The notes under the pieces: model-generated
The model's database searches: none
Seen by the model: the letters and a program-made list of their open reading frames with translations, nothing else
Told to the model about the DNA's origin: nothing
Source: Bacillota bacterium
GTDB taxonomy: Bacteria; Bacillota; Sulfobacillia; RBS10-35; JAJYVN01
NCBI GenBank assembly: GCA_021791995.1
Contig: JAJYVN010000222.1
Coordinates: 1 to 5,133 of the forward strand
Length of the DNA stretch: 5,133 nucleotides
Reading direction: 5' to 3'
Translations under genes and position numbers: made by a program
In this document: positions 1-5,133 of the stretch, in pieces
Layout: every line of letters begins with the position of its first letter
Numbering within the stretch: the stretch's first letter is position 1

Positions 1-2
1 AC

Positions 3-26
3 TCCTTCTCCGCAAGGGGAGAGGGA
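3..26. repeat. Inverted repeat / hairpin at the left edge
   Basis: Positions 3-11 pair with 18-26 in a 9-bp stem (one G-T wobble) closed by the six-base loop GCAAGG. It lies beyond the 3' end of the penicillin-binding protein gene and could act as a transcription end or RNA-stabilising hairpin, but there is no T-run after it on the plus strand, and the minus-strand continuation is outside the window. Similar pyrimidine-rich/GCAA/purine-rich hairpins are common dispersed intergenic elements in bacterial genomes. The structure is seen directly; its role is inferred. Confidence 0.4.
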
Positions 27-37
27 ACCATGGGCAA

Positions 38-51
38 CCGGCGCAAGCCGG
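38..51. repeat. Short GC-rich hairpin with GCAA tetraloop
   Basis: A perfect 5-bp stem (CCGGC pairing with GCCGG) closes a GCAA loop, a stable GNRA tetraloop when read on the plus strand. It sits in the 116-base non-coding stretch after the PBP stop codon, 12 bases from the left-edge hairpin. It has no following T-run on either strand, so it is not a classical intrinsic terminator. It might contribute to 3'-end protection of the PBP message. The rest of positions 52-116 shows nothing I can name. Confidence 0.3.
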
Positions 52-116
52 ATTGGGGCGGCACGAACAACGGTTGTCGCAGTTTGTCAGGCAAATCGGG
101 CAGCAGTTGACACCAC

Positions 117-2210
117 TCAGGACGACGATGCTGACGCATGGGACAGGCTGGCCGCTGAGCCGCTCGTGGAAGCGGTATCCGATGTGAGCCCTGTCGGCGG
201 TTGGACGGAGCTTCCGGGGAGCCCGGTGATTCCGGGGGTGATACCACCAGTGCCGATGGTTGGGCTTACCCGTGTGGGCACCGTTTTTTTGAGGAAGACC
301 TCCTCCACCGTCGGAGAGCTTGGATTGGGCAGGAGTCCATCAATCGCCGATACCCTGCAAACCGTCACGTCGGCCGGCATGGTCCATGTGGTATCCGGCG
401 TGCCCTCGAGGGCGAGCGCCATAAAATGTGCCCATATCGGGCCGGCCAAGCCAGAACCATAGCCGCCAAGGTTTGCGGGGGTGTCGTCTCCCACCCACAC
501 CGCTGTGACCAGTTGTGGCGTATAGCCCACAAACCACGCGTCTTTGAGGCTCGAGGTTGTTCCGGTCTTACCCGCCGCGGTTCGCCCCACGAGGGGCAGC
601 AGCTTTTTGCCGGTTCCCGACGTCAAGACGCTTTGGAATAAACTAGTGACGATGTAGGCGACTCCGGGGTCCAGTGCGGGTTTCGGGTGTGGAGTTGGTG
701 GCTGCCAAACGGTAACCCCCTCCGCGTCGACCACCTTGCGGACGGACCAGGGTGCGTATGCGGTGCCGAGGTTGGCGAGGGGCACATAGGCGCTGGCCAT
801 CTGCAGGGGGGTCACCCCATAAGCGCCGAGCACGAGCGGGAGCGTCGGTTGGAGGGGACTGGTGATTCCCATGCGGCGGGCCGTCTGGATTACATGCCGT
901 GGTCCGACCAGCTCGTTCCACTTCACGGCGACCACGTTGTCAGAGACTGCCACGGCGTCGCGCATGGTGAGCCATTCATACGTGTACCCGGTGTCGTCAT
1001 GGGGCACAAATGGTTTCCCTCCTGGGTTGGGGAAGGACACCGGCCCATCGAATTGCCGAGCGGTGACTGGATATCCATCGGCAATGACGGTGGAATACAG
1101 AAACGCCTTGAACGTGGATCCGGGCTGACGCACCGCATACACAGCCCGATTGAACGGATCGAGCGCAAAGCTGCGCCCGCCGATGAGCGCGCGGACGGCC
1201 CCGTTACTCGGATCAATGGCAACGAGTGCCCCCTGGGGCTCGACGACCCCTGCCGCATCACGCGTTCCGGACGGCATATAGTTCGTGAACGCCTCGTCCG
1301 CGTCTGCTTGCATGGTCAGCTGCATCGTTGTATAGACGCGGTAGCCACCCGCTTGCACCGCGCGTTCCAAACGGGGGCTGTGAGCCCCAATCTCTGCCAT
1401 GGCATAGCTAATGAAGTATCCAACGCTGGGTGTGGCGACTGTCGTGCCATGTTGCAAGGCGAGGGGTTCTGCGGCCGCAGCTGCGGCCTGCGCTTCGGTG
1501 ATGTAGCCTTGCTGGACCATGCGGGATAACACGACTTGTTGCCGGACCTGGGCCGCAGCCGGGTGCTGAAAGGGGTTGAGTGCGATGGGCGACTCCGGTA
1601 ACCCCGCCAAGAGGGCGCTCTGCGCCAGATCAAGCTCGTCTACCGGTTTGTCGAAATAGATCTCAGATGCTGCGCCAATGCCCCACGCGGACGCCCCGTA
1701 GTACACGGTGTTGAGATACATGTTGAGGATTTGCGGTTTGGAATGGGTTGCCTCTAATCGGATGGTGTAGATCACCTCCTGCAGTTTCCTGCCAATGGTG
1801 CGTCGGTCGGTGAGAAACAGGTTCTTGGCCAGCTGTTGGGTGATGGTGCTGCCCCCTTCCACGATTTTACGTGCGCGTAGGTCCACCAGCGCCGCGCGTA
1901 GAATCGCGACCGGGTTAATGCCGAAGTTTCGGTAGAAACTGGCATCCTCGGTGGCCACGGTGGCGTTTTGGAGTGCAAGCGGGACCTGGCTTAGGGGGAC
2001 TGGAATTCGGCTGCCGACCTGCACGGGGCCGACAATCTCACCGCTTGCGTCGTAAACGAGCGACGGGGACGACGCGTGGTGTGGTACCGGAACGAGGACG
2101 ACCAGGAGGGCCAAGGCCGCAAAAAAGCCAACGATCGCCCAGCCAATGATGCGCACGTACTGGCGCGGCTTCACTATCGGACGGGACCGCTTGACTCGTT
2201 GTCGTGCCAT
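117..2210 (-). CDS. Class A penicillin-binding protein (PBP1A-type glycosyltransferase/transpeptidase)
   Basis: This 697-residue bifunctional enzyme polymerises lipid II into glycan strands and cross-links the stem peptides on the outer face of the cytoplasmic membrane. A basic N-terminus (residues 1-20) precedes one membrane anchor at about 21-42. The GT51 domain follows: E88-D89 of the EDxxF motif, GGSTITQQLAKN at 119-130, RKLQE at 141-145, and the YLN-containing motif at 161-167. The transpeptidase domain has STFK with nucleophile S365 and K368, SDN at 423-425, and KTGT at 548-551. The last 45 or so residues are a Ser/Thr/Gly/Pro-rich tail. The ATG at 2210 is chosen because AGAGGGGG lies 7 bases upstream and the membrane anchor then sits at the usual place; the frame stays open to 2423, but that extension covers the intergenic region. 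Odd points: N163 replaces the usual Glu of motif ILExYLN, and N95 replaces the usual His of EDxxFxxHxG. It is transcribed divergently from the polyamine operon. In B. subtilis, PbpG (PBP2d) occupies a comparable position, so it may be its counterpart, but this is inference from location. Confidence 0.95.
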   Translation of the reverse strand: MARQRVKRSRPIVKPRQYVRIIGWAIVGFFAALALLVVLVPVPHHASSPSLVYDASGEIVGPVQVGSRIPVPLSQVPLALQNATVATEDASFYRNFGINPVAILRAALVDLRARKIVEGGSTITQQLAKNLFLTDRRTIGRKLQEVIYTIRLEATHSKPQILNMYLNTVYYGASAWGIGAASEIYFDKPVDELDLAQSALLAGLPESPIALNPFQHPAAAQVRQQVVLSRMVQQGYITEAQAAAAAAEPLALQHGTTVATPSVGYFISYAMAEIGAHSPRLERAVQAGGYRVYTTMQLTMQADADEAFTNYMPSGTRDAAGVVEPQGALVAIDPSNGAVRALIGGRSFALDPFNRAVYAVRQPGSTFKAFLYSTVIADGYPVTARQFDGPVSFPNPGGKPFVPHDDTGYTYEWLTMRDAVAVSDNVVAVKWNELVGPRHVIQTARRMGITSPLQPTLPLVLGAYGVTPLQMASAYVPLANLGTAYAPWSVRKVVDAEGVTVWQPPTPHPKPALDPGVAYIVTSLFQSVLTSGTGKKLLPLVGRTAAGKTGTTSSLKDAWFVGYTPQLVTAVWVGDDTPANLGGYGSGLAGPIWAHFMALALEGTPDTTWTMPADVTVCRVSAIDGLLPNPSSPTVEEVFLKKTVPTRVSPTIGTGGITPGITGLPGSSVQPPTGLTSDTASTSGSAASLSHASASSS

Positions 2211-2217
2211 GGCGATG

Positions 2218-2225
2218 CCCCCTCT
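2218..2225 (-). promoter_or_regulatory. Ribosome binding site of the PBP gene
   Basis: On the minus strand AGAGGGGG lies 7 bases before the ATG at 2210. This strong Shine-Dalgarno sequence decides the start codon against the longer open frame that reaches 2423. Confidence 0.7.
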
Positions 2226-2236
2226 GCTACGGACCT

Positions 2237-2337
2237 GGTATAGTGGTGCCCTGTTGTGACCGCAGACTTTCGCGCTTGCGGGGCGTTGCCGGTCCATGGG
2301 GAATCGCCCATAATGGTGCGGATTCGATCGCGGACAA
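2237..2337 (-). promoter_or_regulatory. Candidate leftward promoter region for the PBP gene
   Basis: Two weak possibilities are visible on the minus strand. The better one has TTGTCC (2337 down to 2332) as -35, a 16-base spacer, and CATTAT (2315 down to 2310) as -10, each 4 of 6 to the sigma-A consensus; its transcript would have a leader of about 95 bases. The other is an isolated TATACC (2242 down to 2237) with no convincing -35. The first overlaps the rightward promoter of pdaD. Both assignments rest on short matches only. Confidence 0.3.
2286..2314 (+). promoter_or_regulatory. Probable sigma-A-type promoter of the pdaD-speE-speB(-argS) operon
   Basis: TTGCCG at 2286-2291 (4 of 6 to TTGACA) and CATAAT at 2309-2314 (5 of 6 to TATAAT) are separated by exactly 17 bases. 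Transcription would begin near 2321, giving a leader of about 43 bases before the pdaD ATG and excluding the in-frame ATG at 2313, which lies inside the -10 box. This is the only well-spaced promoter I see for the rightward genes. No riboswitch-sized leader is present. Confidence 0.5.
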
Positions 2338-2344
2338 TTCCCCT

Positions 2345-2353
2345 GAGGAGAGG
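2345..2353 (+). promoter_or_regulatory. Ribosome binding site of pdaD
   Basis: The purine run GAGGAGAGG ends 10 bases before the ATG at 2364. It supports that ATG over the upstream in-frame ATGs at 2256 and 2313, neither of which has a comparable site. Confidence 0.6.
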
Positions 2354-2363
2354 CGCGTGCGGA

Positions 2364-2822
2364 ATGCTGCCGATGCCGAAGAAGGTCAAATTGGTCGTAG
2401 GCGCAGGCGAAGGACCGACACAACTCAACGCTTTCGACGCCGCCCTGCTGGCGGCGGGGATCGGAAACCTGAACCTTCTGAAGGTCAGCTCGATCCTGCC
2501 TCCCGCCTGCATGTACGAGGAGTCCTTTGCTATCCCCCCTGGTTCACTGACTCCAACGGCCTATGGATCGGTGATGTCGGATCAGCCACAGGCCGAGATC
2601 GCCGCTGCAATCGGCATTGGGTTCTGTGCGAACGACTATGGAGTGATCATGGAGTACGACGGTCCAGGAGATCGAGCGAACGCGGAGGCAACCGTGGCCG
2701 CAATGGTGCGCCATGCGTTTGCCGTTCGTCAAAAGGCCCTCTTGGAGTTGCGCGTGCTTGGTATTGCGCATCGGGTGGAACACCATGGGGCGGTCGTTGC
2801 GGCTGCCGTACTTTGGTATTGA
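2364..2822 (+). CDS. pdaD: Pyruvoyl-dependent arginine decarboxylase
   Basis: PdaD converts L-arginine to agmatine and CO2 in the cytoplasm, the first step of polyamine synthesis from arginine. The 152-residue protein matches the family throughout and is close in length to the Methanocaldococcus jannaschii enzyme (about 165 residues). The family proenzyme cleaves itself between two serines; here these are S42-S43 in KVSSILP, giving a beta chain of residues 1-42 and an alpha chain of 43-152 whose S43 becomes the pyruvoyl group. Other recognisable family features are LNAFDAALL (21-29 or so), GIGNLNL with N37 (equivalent to N47 of M. jannaschii), PTAYG, IMEYDG with E97 (equivalent to the catalytic E109), and the C-terminal AAAVLWY. 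The start gives MLPMPKK, as in many bacterial homologues; the internal ATG at 2373 is an alternative three codons later. It leads a run with speE and speB, which use its product. The enzyme is best known from archaea and is scattered in bacteria, so ancient transfer is possible, though base composition does not stand out by eye. Confidence 0.95.
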   Translation: MLPMPKKVKLVVGAGEGPTQLNAFDAALLAAGIGNLNLLKVSSILPPACMYEESFAIPPGSLTPTAYGSVMSDQPQAEIAAAIGIGFCANDYGVIMEYDGPGDRANAEATVAAMVRHAFAVRQKALLELRVLGIAHRVEHHGAVVAAAVLWY

Positions 2823-2880
2823 TCGCGATGGGACGAAAGGGGGCGTGACCCTGGCGGCTGCGTCAGGCGCCAGGGAGTGC

Positions 2881-3726
2881 TTGAATACTTACTTCACGGA
2901 ACAGCAGACGCCGGGACTCCGCCTTGGTTTGCGCTGTGATCGTGTGCTGGCCCATTGCCGTAGCCGGTACCAGGAGATCGCTCTTTATGAAACGGAAACC
3001 TATGGACGCCTTCTCACCCTGGACGATGCGGTGATGACCACCGAGGGCGACGAATTCGTCTATCATGAAATGCTGGTTCACCCAGCACTCGTGATGTGCC
3101 CAGAGCCGGCCCGGGTTCTGGTGGTGGGGGGCGGTGACGGCGGCGCGGTGCGCGAGGTGCTTCGTCACCAGGCCGTGCGCCAGGTTGTGCTGGCAGAGCT
3201 AGACGAACAGGTTGTCCAGTTGTCCCGCACGTTTTTGCCAAGCATCGCGGGGTGCATGGGTGATCCGCGTGTCCAGGTTCGTATTGGTGATGGGCTAGAG
3301 TATCTGGCCGCGGCGGAGGACGGCTCATTTGACGTAATTCTCGTCGACTCGCCGGATCCGGTGGGCCCTGCGGCTGGGCTCTTCGGGGCCGCCTTTTACC
3401 AGCAGGCGGCGCGGGTTCTGGCTCCGGAAGGGGTGCTTGCGGCCCAGACGGAATCACCCTTTCTGCATGGGGACCTGATTGCCGGGGTCCAGAAGGCGCT
3501 CAGGCGGTCGTTCCAACATGTCGGCCTGTACTGGGCCGTGATCCCCACCTATCCCGGCGCCATGTGGACCTTCAGCATTGCGCGCCAGGTCCCCCTGCAG
3601 CGGACAGTCGAGCGAGGGGGGGATCTCTGCCTGCGCTATTGGAGTCCAGAGATCCATCGTGCCGCGTTTGTTTTGCCGCCTTTTGTGGCCGCGCTGGCGA
3701 AGGGCGACGGATGCTCCGATGGCTGA
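2881..3726 (+). CDS. speE: Polyamine aminopropyltransferase (spermidine synthase)
   Basis: SpeE transfers the aminopropyl group of decarboxylated AdoMet to putrescine, giving spermidine and methylthioadenosine in the cytoplasm. With the TTG start the protein has 281 residues, close to B. subtilis SpeE. Numbered from there, the N-terminal beta domain contains YTE-like YFTEQQT and TTEGDEFVYHEM (Y61-H62-E63-M64). The Rossmann-type domain has VVGGGDGG (81-88) for nucleoside binding, the acidic LAELDEQVV segment, a GDG loop, and the catalytic D156-S-P-D159-P-V-G-P. IPTYPGAMWTF and RAAFVLPPF close the fold. The start is uncertain: ATG 2785 overlaps pdaD, GTG 2845 follows AAAGGGGG by one base, and TTG 2881 follows AGGGAG by three. 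I prefer TTG 2881 because NTYFTEQQT then aligns with the start of B. subtilis SpeE (SELWYTEKQT). P158 replaces the usual Ser/Thr of DS(S/T)(D/E)P. The 3' end overlaps speB by 8 bases. Agmatine could be the true acceptor, as in Thermus. Confidence 0.93.
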   Translation: MNTYFTEQQTPGLRLGLRCDRVLAHCRSRYQEIALYETETYGRLLTLDDAVMTTEGDEFVYHEMLVHPALVMCPEPARVLVVGGGDGGAVREVLRHQAVRQVVLAELDEQVVQLSRTFLPSIAGCMGDPRVQVRIGDGLEYLAAAEDGSFDVILVDSPDPVGPAAGLFGAAFYQQAARVLAPEGVLAAQTESPFLHGDLIAGVQKALRRSFQHVGLYWAVIPTYPGAMWTFSIARQVPLQRTVERGGDLCLRYWSPEIHRAAFVLPPFVAALAKGDGCSDG

Positions 3727-4591
3727 GCAAACCGAGCCCGAGCGGCTCCCCTCGGCCCCGGCGATCCCGTGCTTTGTGGGGGCGGGGCGTTGGGAGCTTG
3801 CGCGGAGCGTGCTGTTCGGCGCGCCTCTCGATGTGACGGTAACCTTCCGGCCGGGCAGCCGATTCGGGCCGTCCACGATCCGCGCTGTTTCCCCTGTTTT
3901 GGAGGAGTGGAGCCCGGTGTTGAGCCGCGGTTTTGGGGAACGACCGTTCCACGATGCCGGGGATCTGGAGTTGATTCCGGGTGATGTCTCTGCGGCGCTA
4001 CGGTCGATCGAGGAGGTGGTGGGTACCATTGCCGGTGCCAACCGTCGGCCGATCATGCTGGGCGGCGAACACCTGGTGACGATTGCGGCCATACGGGGAC
4101 TCGCTCCACGCTACCCCGGCCTGTGCGTGATCCAGTTCGATGCCCATGCCGATCTGCGCGGTGACTACATGGGGCTCACCCTGTCCCACGCCACCGTCAT
4201 GCGCCGGGTGGCGGAGGTGGTGGGACCCAAAAATCTCTACCAGGTTGGGATACGGTCTGGTACCGCGGAAGAATGGGAATACGCCCATGATGCCACCCAC
4301 ATGCACCCTTATGATGTCCAGTTGCCGGTCGCTTGGCGTGATGTGTTGTGCGAGCATCCGGTTTACGTGACGGTGGATGTGGACTCGGTCGATCCAGCCT
4401 TTGCCCCAGGGACGGGGACACCGGAACCGGGCGGTCCAAGCGCGATGGATCTGCTCCGCGCGATCGACGCGCTGGACGGGCTGCGTCTGATCGGCGCCGA
4501 TGTGGTGGAGGTCGCCCCGGCGTACGATCTGAGTGGACGCACCGCTGTGTTGGCGGCCAAGCTTGTGCGCGAGTTGCTCCTCATCTCATAG
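3719..4591 (+). CDS. speB: Agmatinase (agmatine ureohydrolase)
   Basis: SpeB is a binuclear manganese enzyme of the arginase/ureohydrolase family that hydrolyses agmatine to putrescine and urea. The 290-residue protein is the usual family size and resembles B. subtilis SpeB throughout (FRPGSRFGP, HDAGDLELIPG, VGIRSG, VEVAPAYD). All expected metal ligands are present: H118 in GGEH, D141, H143 and D145 in DAHAD, and D220 and D222 in DVDSVDP. E236 in GTGTPEPGG is the expected guanidinium-binding acid, and SHATVMRR fits agmatinases better than arginases. The ATG at 3719 overlaps the last 8 bases of speE, so the two are probably translationally coupled; the frame stays open further upstream but only within speE. 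No strong Shine-Dalgarno site is evident beyond AAGGGC about 13 bases upstream, in keeping with coupling. Together with PdaD it completes the route from arginine to putrescine. If SpeE acts on agmatine first, this enzyme would instead hydrolyse N1-aminopropylagmatine to spermidine. Confidence 0.95.
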   Translation: MAEQTEPERLPSAPAIPCFVGAGRWELARSVLFGAPLDVTVTFRPGSRFGPSTIRAVSPVLEEWSPVLSRGFGERPFHDAGDLELIPGDVSAALRSIEEVVGTIAGANRRPIMLGGEHLVTIAAIRGLAPRYPGLCVIQFDAHADLRGDYMGLTLSHATVMRRVAEVVGPKNLYQVGIRSGTAEEWEYAHDATHMHPYDVQLPVAWRDVLCEHPVYVTVDVDSVDPAFAPGTGTPEPGGPSAMDLLRAIDALDGLRLIGADVVEVAPAYDLSGRTAVLAAKLVRELLLIS

Positions 4592-4625
4592 CGGCAAGGG
4601 AGGGAATGGCCGGGGGCCGGAAGAT

Positions 4626-5133
4626 ATGTCGGTTTTTTCGGAGCGCCGGGAATCGGTTCGGGTTGCGTTGCGGGACGCCTTTGCCCAAGCCGTGCAAGAC
4701 GGGGATCTGCCTGCGGTGCCGCCACTGGAGTTCGTGGTGGAAAGCCCGCCGCAGGCCGAATTCGGCGATTGGTCGACCAATCTCGCGATGGTAGCCGCGC
4801 GGCCATGTCGGATGGCACCGCGCGCCATTGCGGAACGGATCGTGCCCCGCGTGTTGGGGCGGATTCCTGACGTGGATCGCGTGGAGGTGGCCGGCCCCGG
4901 ATTCATCAACGTCTTTTTGCACCCCGGCTGGCTGGCTCCGGTCGTGCGTGAAGTCCTGCGCGGCGGGCCAGAGTACGGGCGGGAGCTTCGTCCTCGCAGC
5001 GAGCGTATCCTGGTCGAGTTTGTCTCGGCCAATCCGACCGGCCCCCTCAACGTGGTGAACTGCCGGGCGGCCGCCTTCGGGGATGCACTGGTTCGCTGCC
5101 TCCGTGCCGCGGGGTACACGGCGGACGCGGAGT
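4626..5133 (+). CDS. argS: Arginyl-tRNA synthetase, N-terminal part (runs off the window)
   Basis: ArgS charges tRNA-Arg with arginine using ATP. Only the first 169 codons are present of a protein usually about 550-570 residues long. Residues 1 to about 110 form the Arg-tRNA synthetase N-terminal domain that contacts the tRNA D-loop, with FGDWSTNLAM, RAIAERI and VEVAGPGFINVFL recognisable. The class I catalytic domain starts at ILVEFVSANPTGPLN. The HIGH-type signature, normally HVGH or HMGN in this family, reads N142-V-V-N145, followed by CRAAAFGDALVRCLRAAGY. The ATG at 4626 gives a normal N-terminus; a weak GGAAG lies 2 bases upstream, and the stronger AGGGAGGG ends 21 bases upstream, oddly far. 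The ATG at 4606 is out of frame. The 34-base gap after speB has no room for a T-box leader, so argS is probably co-transcribed with the polyamine genes. The link by shared substrate (arginine) is inference. Confidence 0.93.
   Translation, partial: MSVFSERRESVRVALRDAFAQAVQDGDLPAVPPLEFVVESPPQAEFGDWSTNLAMVAARPCRMAPRAIAERIVPRVLGRIPDVDRVEVAGPGFINVFLHPGWLAPVVREVLRGGPEYGRELRPRSERILVEFVSANPTGPLNVVNCRAAAFGDALVRCLRAAGYTADAE

Noticed and set aside
67..77. Odd palindrome ACAAC-G-GTTGT
   Set aside because: Perfect but only 11 bases, its loop is too tight for an RNA hairpin, and no second copy or promoter is near; likely chance.
687..1529. 280-codon open frame on the plus strand opposite the PBP gene
   Set aside because: Its translation is rich in Arg, Gly, His and Cys, with no recognisable domain, and it lies entirely antisense to well-conserved PBP motifs. 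It is a by-product of high GC content.
2256..2363. 36-residue N-terminal extension of PdaD
   Set aside because: It would span the predicted -35/-10 boxes, and the family N-terminus matches the start at 2364, which has GAGGAGAGG upstream.
2211..2423. 71-residue N-terminal extension of the PBP
   Set aside because: It would precede the basic stretch and membrane anchor with a Cys/His/Arg-rich segment, cover the divergent promoter region and run into pdaD; the ATG at 2210 has a strong ribosome site.
3014..4092. Minus-strand open frames opposite speE and speB (147 and 212 codons)
   Set aside because: Proline/arginine-rich translations without family motifs, antisense to confidently assigned genes.
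4592..4625. Possible T-box or other leader before argS
   Set aside because: Only 34 bases are available and no specifier loop or terminator structure can fit.
4348..4794. 148-codon plus-strand frame across the speB-argS junction, including ATG 4606
   Set aside because: Arg/Gly-rich translation without any family signature, overlapping two conserved genes in another frame; the AGGGAGGG before ATG 4606 is only one base away from it.

Overview
The window looks like a chromosomal piece of a GC-rich bacterium, most likely a Bacillota lineage. The main reason is gene order: a class A penicillin-binding protein divergent from or next to speE-speB, with argS close by, recalls the pbpG (ywhE)-speE-speB ... 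argS neighbourhood of Bacillus subtilis. SpeE and SpeB also resemble the B. subtilis proteins as I remember them. GC-rich groups such as Sulfobacillus/Thermaerobacter-like or Alicyclobacillaceae-like organisms would fit, but I cannot fix the genus. No phage, transposon, CRISPR or RNA gene is visible.

Layout: positions 1-116 are non-coding and hold two short hairpins, each with GCAA in the loop. Positions 117-2210 (minus strand) encode a complete 697-residue bifunctional peptidoglycan glycosyltransferase/transpeptidase. Positions 2211-2363 are a divergent intergenic region with a good sigma-A-type promoter pointing right and a weaker one pointing left. From 2364 to the right edge, four plus-strand genes lie close together: pdaD (pyruvoyl-dependent arginine decarboxylase), speE (aminopropyltransferase, spermidine synthase), speB (agmatinase) and the first 169 codons of argS (arginyl-tRNA synthetase), which runs off the window.

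The three polyamine genes form a compact arginine-to-spermidine pathway. PdaD makes agmatine from arginine, SpeB makes putrescine and urea from agmatine, and SpeE adds an aminopropyl group from decarboxylated S-adenosylmethionine. The enzyme that makes decarboxylated AdoMet (SpeD) is not in the window. The entry step uses the small self-cleaving pyruvoyl enzyme best known from archaea instead of the PLP-dependent SpeA used by B. subtilis. The same set of enzymes could also run in the Thermus-like order (aminopropylation of agmatine first, then urea removal), and the sequence alone does not decide between them. ArgS at the end of the run uses the same substrate, arginine, for translation.

Points worth a second look are the ArgS class I signature (Asn-Val-Val-Asn where His-x-Gly-His is usual), an Asn in place of the second conserved Glu of the PBP glycosyltransferase domain, the archaeal-type decarboxylase in a Bacillus-like locus, and the apparently overlapping divergent promoters. 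I found no evidence for a wholly new system; this is mainly a metabolic operon with some unusual residues.
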